A stretch of 64,000 nucleotides of DNA, taken from assembly GCA_035634255.1 (NCBI GenBank), contig DASQDI010000160.1, positions 62,001 to 126,000 on the forward strand, given 5' to 3'. Position 1 is the first letter of the stretch. Every line of letters begins with the position of its first letter. This document shows, one piece after another, positions 15,995 to 24,500 of the stretch. A program made the translations under genes and the position numbers. The notes beneath the pieces are model-generated. The model searched no databases. It was not told the origin of the DNA and worked only from the letters and a program-made list of their open reading frames with translations. Origin of the DNA: DATLMR01 sp035634255. GTDB lineage: Bacteria; Acidobacteriota; Blastocatellia; UBA7656.

Positions 15995-16486
15995 ATGCGA
16001 GACAATCACATCATAAGAATGCTGGAAGAGAGGGCCATCGACGGCCTGAGCGAAGGCGAGGTGATAACCATCGAAGCCCACTCCGCCGATTGCTCCGCGT
16101 GCCTGCGGGCTTACGAGGCGGCGCGGCTGGCGGCCGAGATGCTGCGCGCGCGCGCGTCCGAAACCGCGGAGCCCACGCCCTTCTTCAAGACGCGAGTGAT
16201 GGCGTCCATAAGGGAGAAGCAGCTCTCGCCGGAATTGCCTGCGCTCCTGAGGATGTGGAAAGCCGCGGGCTCGCTCGTCTCGATGATGGCCGTGCTGGTC
16301 GTGGTTCTGATCGGGCTGACCGTCTACAGCAGCAGCTCCGGCACGCAGGCCGATGAGCTGTTGGCCGGCCAGAACATCTACTCGCCCGAGTTCGTGGTGT
16401 TAGAGCCGGGCGCGTTGGACGACGGTCTGGCTTACGATCAGGTCCTGTCGACCATGTACGATCTGGGAGACTTTGATGGACAGTAA
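15995..16486 (+). CDS. Zinc-finger anti-sigma factor, membrane anchored
   Basis: 163 residues. The N-terminal cytoplasmic part has HSADCSAC (H29, C33, C36), the HxxxCxxC motif of zinc-binding anti-sigma domains. One membrane span follows (about 99-121, SLVSMMAVLVVVLIGLTVYS), then a ~50-residue periplasmic tail. This is the classic layout of an anti-sigma factor that holds its sigma partner at the membrane until an envelope signal releases it. It follows the sigma gene by 16 bases and overlaps the start of the second Spy-like gene, so the three are one operon. Confidence 0.85.
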   Translation: MRDNHIIRMLEERAIDGLSEGEVITIEAHSADCSACLRAYEAARLAAEMLRARASETAEPTPFFKTRVMASIREKQLSPELPALLRMWKAAGSLVSMMAVLVVVLIGLTVYSSSSGTQADELLAGQNIYSPEFVVLEPGALDDGLAYDQVLSTMYDLGDFDGQ

Positions 16487-16889
16487 GTTTAGAAACAGGT
16501 GGCAGATTCGGCTGGCGGTCGTGATCATTTTCGCCATCGGGTTCCTCGCGGGCGGCCTCGCGATGAACATATACCACAACACGCAGGCCGGCCCGCCGCG
16601 CGGCGGCGCGGGCATGCGTCCGGGCTTCGACAGCGTGATCAGCCGGCTTGACCTGACGGAGGAGCAGGAGTCTCAGGTCCGCTCCATCTTCGACGACGCG
16701 CGCTCGCAGCTGCGCGAGATCCGCAAGGAGTCGGAGCCGAGATTTCTTGAGGTCCGCAAGCAGACCGACGAGCGCCTGAAGGGCGTCCTCACCCCGGAGC
16801 AGTGGGAGCAGTTCCAGCAGATGAAGAGCGAGTTCAGGGAGAAGCGGCCCAACGGCCGGGGCAGGAGGGACAGGGACCGCCGCCAGTAA
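16476..16889 (+). CDS. Membrane-anchored Spy/CpxP-like periplasmic sensor protein
   Basis: 137 residues from ATG at 16476, inside the end of the anti-sigma gene. An N-terminal membrane anchor (LAVVIIFAIGFLAGGLAMNI) is followed by a periplasmic helical part with LDLTEEQESQVRSIFDD and LTPEQWEQFQQMKSE, the paired LTxxQ-type motifs of the Spy/CpxP/heavy-metal resistance family. Its place after sigma and anti-sigma suggests it feeds envelope or metal status to the anti-sigma factor, as CnrX does for CnrYH in the metal-resistance system; that comparison is inference. Confidence 0.85.
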   Translation: MDSKFRNRWQIRLAVVIIFAIGFLAGGLAMNIYHNTQAGPPRGGAGMRPGFDSVISRLDLTEEQESQVRSIFDDARSQLREIRKESEPRFLEVRKQTDERLKGVLTPEQWEQFQQMKSEFREKRPNGRGRRDRDRRQ

Positions 16890-16918
16890 ATCCCGGCCCG
16901 GCAACCGGCCATTCGTTC

Positions 16919-16990
16919 AGCCCCGCGGGGGCGATACGTGAAGAGACACCGGTCTCCGTATCGCCCCCCGCGGGGCTCGCTCTTTTATCA
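16919..16990 (+). terminator. Strong hairpin terminator after the sigma operon
   Basis: Arms agccccgcgggg and ccccgcggggct, extended inside by gcgatac/gtatcgc, form a long GC-rich stem at 16919-16977, followed by cgctcttttat. It closes the sigma/anti-sigma/Spy operon and insulates the following conflict operon. Confidence 0.8.
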
Positions 16991-17041
16991 CCTGCTTGCC
17001 GTAAGCGCCCCGCCCCCGCTGTCCTCGGAATGAAAGATTAA

Positions 17042-17070
17042 TTGACATGGGTCGTGAGAGGTAATAGACT
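17042..17070 (+). promoter_or_regulatory. Sigma-70-type promoter for the conflict operon
   Basis: TTGACA at 17042-17047, a 17-base spacer, and TAGACT at 17065-17070. This is a full -35 match with the best spacing, about 100 bases before the first gene of the operon at 17171. It suggests the system is made constitutively and kept inactive at the protein level. Confidence 0.65.
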
Positions 17071-17170
17071 GCACGCCACATTAGGAGCCTGCCTCCGACA
17101 TCCACCGCGGGCAGCCAGTATCAACATCGTAAGCCGCAAGGGTAGTGGATGGGACAAGGCTATAGCGATT

Positions 17171-18343
17171 ATGGGAAGCATAGTTTTTGTTCACGGGACC
17201 GGGGTGCGTTCCGACTCCTATAAGATGACCTTTAAAAAGCTGAGGCAGGGCGTCGAATCGAACCTGCCCGCGTGGACGCTCGTGCCTTGCTGCTGGGGTG
17301 AGGAGCACGGCGCGAAGCTGCGCAAGCAGGGCGCGTCCATACCGGACTTCGAGCAGACCGGAGGCCTGAAGGCCGGCCTGTCCGGCGACGAAGACCTGGC
17401 CCTCTGGAAATTGCTTTACGATGACCCCCTCTACGAACTGAAGCTGCTCGCGTCCGTGCCCGGAGAAGAAGGCGTCCCGTTACTGGGCGGGGCGTCGCCC
17501 GCGCTCGAACTGAGGGATAAAGTTGAAGGGCTGGAGCCGCCCGCGCAGCTATGGGAGTTGCTCGAATACCACCTGCTCGACGCCGTATGGGGCCCGGCTT
17601 TCGATAAAGTCAGAACTTCTTCCGCGCTGGACGAAGCGCTCGCTCCTTCCCGGCCGGCGGGGGGCGAAGAGCGCGCGGCCATAGCCCGCGCCATAACCGC
17701 GCAGGCGATAGCGCTCGCCGCGGAGCAGGGGATTCCTTCGGTCGACAGCAGGTCGCGCGACCGGATCGTTGACTTCATAATCGACGAGCTCGGGGGCGGC
17801 GACCGCGGCCTGCGCCAGTGGATGGGAGACAAGATGGCCGGCCTCGCCATGAAGGTCGGCACGAGCTGGGCGAGCCGGAAGCGGGGCGCGATAAGCGAGG
17901 CGGCTTCGCCACTGGCGGGAGACGTGATTCTGTATCAGACTCGCGGCGAGTCCCTCCGCGAGTTCGTCCGCGAAAAAATAGAGAGCGCCCCTCCGCCCGT
18001 CTTCGTGCTCGCGCACAGCCTCGGGGGGGTCGTCTGCGTGGACCTGCTCGCGATGGAAAAGATGGACGTCTCGGGCCTCATCACGGTCGGCTCGCAGGCC
18101 CCTCTCCTTTACGAGATCGACTCGCTGACCGGCCTGCGCCACGACTCGGACCTGCCGGCGCACTTCCCGAAATGGCTCAACTTTTATGACCCGCACGATT
18201 TTCTGAGCTACGTCGGGGCCGCGCTCTTCCCCGGCCGCGTAGAGGACGTGAAGGTGGAGAGCGACCAGCCCTTTCCGGAATCGCACAGCGCCTACTGGTC
18301 TTCGGACCGATTCTGGAAGAGATTCACAGAGTTCGTCGGATGA
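17171..18343 (+). CDS. Alpha/beta-hydrolase (lipase/esterase-like), first gene of the VMAP-type operon
   Basis: 390 residues from ATG at 17171; the frame is open further upstream but that part overlaps the promoter. It begins directly with the fold's first strand and oxyanion region, IVFVHGTGVRSDSYK, and carries the nucleophile elbow LAHSLGGVV with Ser283; later Asp and His residues (for example DPHDFLSY and SHSAYW near the end) can complete the triad. No signal peptide, so it acts in the cytoplasm. Residues about 60-250 form a large helical insert that may gate the active site. Its stop overlaps the start of the caspase gene (ATGA), so they are co-translated. Probably an effector or modulator that attacks lipids or esters; the substrate is unknown. 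Confidence 0.75.
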   Translation: MGSIVFVHGTGVRSDSYKMTFKKLRQGVESNLPAWTLVPCCWGEEHGAKLRKQGASIPDFEQTGGLKAGLSGDEDLALWKLLYDDPLYELKLLASVPGEEGVPLLGGASPALELRDKVEGLEPPAQLWELLEYHLLDAVWGPAFDKVRTSSALDEALAPSRPAGGEERAAIARAITAQAIALAAEQGIPSVDSRSRDRIVDFIIDELGGGDRGLRQWMGDKMAGLAMKVGTSWASRKRGAISEAASPLAGDVILYQTRGESLREFVREKIESAPPPVFVLAHSLGGVVCVDLLAMEKMDVSGLITVGSQAPLLYEIDSLTGLRHDSDLPAHFPKWLNFYDPHDFLSYVGAALFPGRVEDVKVESDQPFPESHSAYWSSDRFWKRFTEFVG

Positions 18344-20586
18344 TACTGACAGCCGATCCTGAAAAGACTTTCGCCGTAGTGGTCGGGGTGGAGAAGTACG
18401 CCCTCGGGCCTCAGTACAATCTCAACGGCCCGGCGCACGACGGCGTGCGCTTCGCGAGATGGCTCCGCTCGCGCGGGGTGCCCGCGAAAAATATCTCCCT
18501 CTGCCTCTCCTCGATAGAAGACCGCGGCGCGCTGCTCGGGGGGCTCGACGTTCCGGCGGGGGACGCGAAATGGCACCTCATCGAGAGCGCTTTTCTCGAA
18601 AAGCTGGCGGCCCCGGACCTCGGGGGCGAGCTGCTGTTTATATTCTGGGGAGGGCACGGCGTCGCGAGGAACGACCTCCAGCGGTACCTCTTCGTCGAAG
18701 AGGCGCAGGCGAACAATATGAAGGCCGTCAACTTCACCTCCCTCCTGTCCAAGCTCAGGAGCAAACAGGCGGGCCGGTTCCGGCAGCAGATCGGCATAGT
18801 CGACTCGTGCGCGAATTTTTTCGAAGAGCTTAAGCTAAAGAACCTGACCGAGATCAACTACCAGCACAACGACCCGGACCCGAGGGTGAAGCAGCTCGTC
18901 CTTTTCGCGGCGGCGGCGGGAGAGACGGCGAAGAACAACGTGATCAGGCGCACCGGCGAGTTCTCGTCGTTTCTGCTCGACCTCCTCGAAAAAGACGCGG
19001 CCCGCCCGTGGCCCGATTTCGGCCTGCTCACGCAGAGCGCTCAGCAGTACTTCAGGGACCTGGCCGCGAGCGGGAACGCCCGCCAGACGCCCGTCTATTT
19101 CAACTACGACGACCCGTCGCAAGGCTCCGGCGTGGTCGGGGAGATTCCCGTCTCCGGCAAAGTGCGCGAGCAGGCGCGCGCCTCGGGTATCGCCGTGGGC
19201 CAGTTGAGGAGGCTCGGCGTCATCCTTCTGAACGCCGCCGATCTGCGGGAGGCCGGCAGGCGAGACGCCCTTTACGGGCGCTTGCCCCCGGACGTTCGGC
19301 AGGCGTCCGCCCGCGACGAGGGCGACCCCGAAAGCGACCTGCTCAATATATTGGGCTCGGCCTTCGGGATCGAGGGGGGCGTGGCCGGGCTCCTTGATGC
19401 ATTCGAGCGCCTCGACCTTGAGCCCGTCACCCTGCAAACGGTGCGGGAGAACATCGAGCGCTTCAGCCTCGCGATCAGCGTGAGGGACCTGCTCAAAAAG
19501 GTGCCGATCACCACGTCGGAGATGAGGCGGTGCTACGTGCGCTCGTCCCCCGATTGGCAGAGGGCCCCCGAAGTGATCGACCTCGATCAGGCGGTCGAAA
19601 ACTTACTGGATATGCCCCCGCGTCGCGCGGGCGCGGCCCCTCCCCTACTCGAATTCGTCGAGAGGATTTCGAGGAAATACGATCAGGCCGCCCTGTCGGA
19701 GTGGGTCGATAAGAATGCGCGCACCATGCAGATGGTGGCGGACCTGCGGGAGAGTTTGCGGGACGAGAGCGAGGGCGGCTCCGACACCCTGAGCTACCTG
19801 ATAGTCGACCTGCCGGACGAGCTACCGAGCAGGCTCGAATACTGGCTGCTGAACGATGAGGGCGGGTGCGAGGTGCACAACTACATCGATTGCCCTCCCA
19901 CGCCCGAAGGCGTTCGCGCGGGTCTGGTGAAGATCATCTCCGAGGCGGAAACGGTCTCCGAGGGCCAGATCGTTTTAGAGCTGTTCGTGCCCGCGCACCT
20001 TCTGTCGTGCGACGCCGACCAGTGGGAAGTGTGCCTGTTCGAGCAGACGGTTGATCGTCTCGGGGCCGTCTATCCGGTGCTGCTGCGATGGCGCGACCGG
20101 GCCGTGAAGAAAGGGCTCCTGCAGAAAGATTGGGTAAGCCTGACGAATCGGATACGCCGGAAGCTCGAAAGGAACGAGGCGCTTTCGGCCCTCTGGATAG
20201 AGCCGGGCTCGTACACGGGGGCGAAGGTGATGAGCGACCTGAAAGGCGGGGAGTACGGCGACTGCATCAGCTTCCTCTTCGTGCCCATCGAAGAGCGCTC
20301 GAAGAAGGTGAACGACCTCTTGATCGCGGGCCTGCGCGCGGGCGCGCCCCTCGCCCTCTGGGGCAGGAAAGCGCCTTCGGACTGGCGCGCGTTCAAGACA
20401 AAGCTCGAACACTTTCTCGTGAGCGGGACTCTCGAAGCCATGCCCCAGAAATTGAAGATCATCCGGGCTGAGGCCACGGCCGCGGCCGCCGCGGACGCGG
20501 ACCATCTGGGATGCTCTCTCACCCTCTTCTGGGACGACCCCGAGCGCAATCCGATGAACGAGCAACTGCGACCTATCGGCCGATGA
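18340..20586 (+). CDS. Caspase-like protease fused to an effector-associated linker and VMAP-C-like domain
   Basis: 748 residues. Residues 1-240 form a C14 caspase-like domain with the catalytic dyad His106 (FWGGHGV) and Cys157 (IVDSCANF). Residues about 285-390 (VGQLRRLGVILLNAADLREA onward) look like a small helical effector-associated domain. The C-terminal part (about 425-748) starts with PPLLEFVERISRKYDQ and contains LELFVPAHLLSCDADQWEV, the strand-helix-DQW pattern I associate with the VMAP-C domain of MoxR-vWA-VMAP ternary conflict systems. In those systems VMAP is thought to bind the partner complex and pass a signal to the fused effector. Here the effector is a protease, probably cutting host proteins on activation. 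The next gene is the MoxR ATPase, 17 bases on. Confidence 0.82.
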   Translation: MILTADPEKTFAVVVGVEKYALGPQYNLNGPAHDGVRFARWLRSRGVPAKNISLCLSSIEDRGALLGGLDVPAGDAKWHLIESAFLEKLAAPDLGGELLFIFWGGHGVARNDLQRYLFVEEAQANNMKAVNFTSLLSKLRSKQAGRFRQQIGIVDSCANFFEELKLKNLTEINYQHNDPDPRVKQLVLFAAAAGETAKNNVIRRTGEFSSFLLDLLEKDAARPWPDFGLLTQSAQQYFRDLAASGNARQTPVYFNYDDPSQGSGVVGEIPVSGKVREQARASGIAVGQLRRLGVILLNAADLREAGRRDALYGRLPPDVRQASARDEGDPESDLLNILGSAFGIEGGVAGLLDAFERLDLEPVTLQTVRENIERFSLAISVRDLLKKVPITTSEMRRCYVRSSPDWQRAPEVIDLDQAVENLLDMPPRRAGAAPPLLEFVERISRKYDQAALSEWVDKNARTMQMVADLRESLRDESEGGSDTLSYLIVDLPDELPSRLEYWLLNDEGGCEVHNYIDCPPTPEGVRAGLVKIISEAETVSEGQIVLELFVPAHLLSCDADQWEVCLFEQTVDRLGAVYPVLLRWRDRAVKKGLLQKDWVSLTNRIRRKLERNEALSALWIEPGSYTGAKVMSDLKGGEYGDCISFLFVPIEERSKKVNDLLIAGLRAGAPLALWGRKAPSDWRAFKTKLEHFLVSGTLEAMPQKLKIIRAEATAAAAADADHLGCSLTLFWDDPERNPMNEQLRPIGR

Positions 20587-20603
20587 GAGAGGTGTAAATA
20601 AAG

Positions 20604-21578
20604 ATGAGCTGGGAGATTTTTACCGGAAAGAGGAAACCGCATAACGGGATCGAGCGCCTGCCGCCGCCTCCCAAATGGCGCGAGTTCGGGGGCGAGATAG
20701 CCATAGAGCGGCGGCTGCCCGGAAAAGACGACGACGCGATGTACGAGGACACGAAGCGCGGAAAGACGTTTCAGGTCAGCCCCGACATAGTTCGGATAGT
20801 GAACGCGGCGCTCTACCTGCGGCGGCCCATCCTGATCACGGGCAAACCGGGCTCGGGCAAATCTTCGCTCATTTACGCCGTCGCCTACGAACTGCGGCTG
20901 GGCAACGTGCTGCAATGGGCGATAACGTCCAGGAGCACGCTGCGCGACGCGCTCTATCAGTACGACGCCATAGGCAGGCTTCAGGAGACCCAGTTCCAGG
21001 GGCGCGCGCCCGGCATCGAAAAGTACCTGAAGCTCGGGCCTCTGGGGACGGCCCTGCTCCCGACCGGACGCCCGCGCGCTCTGCTGATAGACGAGATCGA
21101 CAAAAGCGACATAGACCTCCCGAACGACCTGCTGAACGTTTTCGAAGAGGGCAGGTTCGACATCCCCGAGCTTGAGCGATACAGCGAAGAGACGGTCCAC
21201 ATACAGGCTTACAAAGAGGACGAGAGGTTCCCGATTCATAAGGGCCGCGTCGTGTGCCGGGAATTCCCTTTCGTGGTGCTCACGAGCAACGGCGAGCGCG
21301 AGTTCCCGTCGGCCTTCCTGCGCCGGTGCCTGCGCCTCGAAATGCCCGAGCCTGACAGAGAACTGCTCGGGAGGATAGTCTCGGCGCACCTCGGCGCCAA
21401 AGCGGCGGCGGAGGCCGACGAAATAATCGAGGAGTTTCTTGAGCGAAGAAGCTCGGGGGCGCTCGCGACCGACCAGTTGCTTAACGCCATCCATATGCTG
21501 ATGCAGAAGCGCGACGGCATATCGGCCAACCGGGATGTCTTCGTGGACCTGTTGCTCAAAGAGCTCTCCACACTCTAG
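20604..21578 (+). CDS. MoxR-type AAA+ ATPase of the VMAP-type system
   Basis: 324 residues. Walker A is GKPGSGKSS from residue 80, Walker B is LLIDEIDKSD from residue 160, sensor 1 is VVLTSNGEREFP, and the arginine-finger stretch is AFLRRCLRLEMP. The N-terminal 60 residues (with KRGKTFQVSPDIVRIVNAAL) and the insertion DIPELERYSEETVHIQAYKE fit the MoxR branch. MoxR ATPases act as chaperone-like remodelers with vWA partners; the next gene supplies a vWA-like partner. GAGAGGTG lies before the start. Predicted role: ATP-driven switch that sets the threshold for releasing the effectors. Confidence 0.92.
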   Translation: MSWEIFTGKRKPHNGIERLPPPPKWREFGGEIAIERRLPGKDDDAMYEDTKRGKTFQVSPDIVRIVNAALYLRRPILITGKPGSGKSSLIYAVAYELRLGNVLQWAITSRSTLRDALYQYDAIGRLQETQFQGRAPGIEKYLKLGPLGTALLPTGRPRALLIDEIDKSDIDLPNDLLNVFEEGRFDIPELERYSEETVHIQAYKEDERFPIHKGRVVCREFPFVVLTSNGEREFPSAFLRRCLRLEMPEPDRELLGRIVSAHLGAKAAAEADEIIEEFLERRSSGALATDQLLNAIHMLMQKRDGISANRDVFVDLLLKELSTL

Positions 21579-21583
21579 CCGAC

Positions 21584-24500
21584 ATGATCGAAAAGCTGGC
21601 TCAAATATTGATGGGGGCCGGGCTCTCCGCCGACTACAGAGACATCAGGGACGCTCTATGGCTCGCTAAATTCTTGCCCCGCCCCGGAGCCGTGAAGGCG
21701 GAGGCGAAGGCGGAGCCTTCCGCCCCCGCTCGCCCGGCCCCGGTCGTGCAGGAGCCCGCCCCGCCTCCTTCCGAGAGGGAGAAGATCAGGAGGCGCGTCG
21801 TCGTGCCGGGCGCAAGTCAGGAGACCCCGGTCTACACTTCCGGCCTTTCGGCGGCGGGCTCCCATCCTGCGGGCGCGTCGAGGGTCCGCGCCCCCGGAGT
21901 CTCGGCGCTCCCGAAGGCGCTCGCCATTTCCCGCGCGCTTCGCCCGTTCTCGCGAAGATTCCCCTCCCGCCGCGACTTCACGCTCGACGAAGAGGCGACC
22001 GTCCAGCTCGTCGCGGAACTCAGCTCGGTCCGCGCCGACCTGTCCGCCTCACTCTTTCTCTCTCCCGTCTTCCGCCCGCGAAAGGAGCGGTGGTTCGACG
22101 TCGCGCTGGTGGTCGAAGACGCGCCTTCGCTAGAGATATGGAGTCAATCGATCAGCGAATTCTCCCGGTTGCTCGGTCAGGTCGGGATCTTTTCCGATGT
22201 CCGGAGCTATAGCCTGAAGCCGGTGGAGAATGGGGTCCGCGTCTCCGGCCCATCGGGCGCGATGCGAAGCCCGAAGGAGTTGAGGCACCCGACCTCGCGC
22301 CGCCTCATCTTAGTCGTGAGCGACTGCGTATCAGAGGGCTGGCGCGACGGCCGGATGGACCGCGCCCTGCGCGAATGGGGCGAGACGACTCCTGTCACGC
22401 TCGTTCAGGTTCTGGCCGAAAGGTTGTGGAGGCACACGGCGGTAGGCGCGCCGGATGTCTACGTCGAGTCGCTCATGCCGGGACTGCCGAACAGCCAGTT
22501 GAGCGTTGTTAAGGAGTGGTGGGACACCGAGCCCGTCGGCCGGGACATGGCCCTGCCGGTGATTAGCCTTGAGCCCGTTTCAATAGGCCGCTGGGCGGCG
22601 AGCCTGATGGGAGCGGGCTTATCGACGGGGGCCGTCCTGTTGCGGCCCGATTCGGGTGACGAAGAGCGGGGGCCCGGAGAGGTGATTGACGAGCCTGTGA
22701 TCTCCGCCGAAGAGCGCGTGCGGCGGTTCCGCTCGCTTGTCTCGCCCGAGGCGTTTCAGTTCGCGGCCTACCTTTCGGCCGTGCCGCTGACGCTTGAGGT
22801 CATGCGCCTCGTTCAGGAGACGATGCTGCCGCAGACCGGTCAGTCGCACCTGGCCGAAGTGTTGCTCGGCGGCATAATCCAGAGGGAGGTCGCGGCGGAA
22901 GGCAAAGCGGCCGGGAAGAAAGGTGAGTATCAATTCTACGAAGGCGTGCGAGAAATATTGGGCACGTCGATGCTCCGCAGCGAGCTGATGCGAGTCCTGC
23001 AAGCGGTCTCAAGGTTCGTGACGCGCCGCGCGGGTAGGTCACTCGACTTCGAGGCCCTGGTCGCGGACCCCTCGGGCGCGGAGGCGCTCCCCGAAGACGC
23101 GATCCCATTCGCGCGGGTCGGCGCGGAAGCGCTCAGGCGAATGGGAGGCCTGCCCATCTCTCTGGGCAAGCAGCAGTCGGAAACGGGTGTCGGGGCCGGG
23201 AAGGGGATCGAAGAGGTCGTCTACGCGCCCGGCCTCACGATTCGCAGGAGCCGCGAGCACATGTTGACGATACGCCATCTCGCGTACTCGCCCGATGGCA
23301 GGAAGCTGGCCGTGCTCGACACGAGGGGCATAACGATCATATCGGCCGAAACCGGCGAATCTCTCCATCAATTCGCGCCGCAGACCTCGCGCGAGCCCAT
23401 GCGTTTTCCGGAAAGCCCGAGCATCTACATGAGCTACGCGCCGGAAGACGGCCAGGGCGATCTGATACTCAACCTGTCCGACAGCCTGAAGGCCGCATTG
23501 GATAACCGGGTCACGGTTTACCCCGACTGGTCGGAGCCGCGCTTCGGAAAAATGTTACTCAGGCAATTGCATGAATCAACAGTATTTCTATTGATCATCA
23601 CGCCCGGCTACTTGCGGAACCCGCATTGCCGCTACGAAATGAATGAGTTCATCATTGATAAGAAATTGCAGGGAGTCACGCCGTACATAATCCCGATCCT
23701 CCTGTCGGACACCCCGCCGCTTGATGACCCGGCCTCGGAGGATGAGGTCGTGCGGGAGATCAAGTCGCGCCAGTGGGCCGACTGGCGAGAGCTGAGAAAG
23801 ATGCCTCTGGACTTGCCCCCGGCCAGGCTAGCCATCAAAAGAGTCGCGGAATGGATAGAGATGTTTTTACAGAGGGAAGAGACCGAAGGTCAGCAGCGGT
23901 CGAGCGACGAGCCTCAGTATTTACCCGATTTTTCTTCAGTCGCGTGGTCGTGGGACTCGAAGTCGGTCGCCTTCGCGCTGAACGGAGGATTGAGCACGAC
24001 ATCCAATATATTTTTGATCTCGGAATACGGCTCGGTGAGGCCGAAGTTCGAGCTTAAATCCAAATTCGAATTCAAGGACCTGCCCGGCACGATCAGGCGG
24101 TTGAGCTGGAGGCCCGGCACGCCCCAGATCGCCATGTCTCTGTCGAATGGCTCGATAATCCGCTGGCATCCCGACGAGCACCCGCGGTGGGAGACTAACA
24201 GGGCTGTGGAGACGGGGAGGCGCGAATCTGCCGGAATTCCCGCCATCGCATGGTCCCCGGACGGACAGCATCTCGCCGCCGTTTACCAGGACGGGACGAT
24301 TCATTTCAGCGCTGATAACGCGCCGGTCCACAGCCCCCCGGAGAATCTTAAAAGACCCCTAACAGAAGAGTGTACCCATATTATCTGGGCCTCGGGATCG
24401 GAAATGGTGGCCGCCACCCAATCCCGGCCTCTTGGAATCGTGCTGTGGTCCCTGGAGAGGACGGTAATTACACATGCGGGCATCATCGGCGCGAGCGTTC

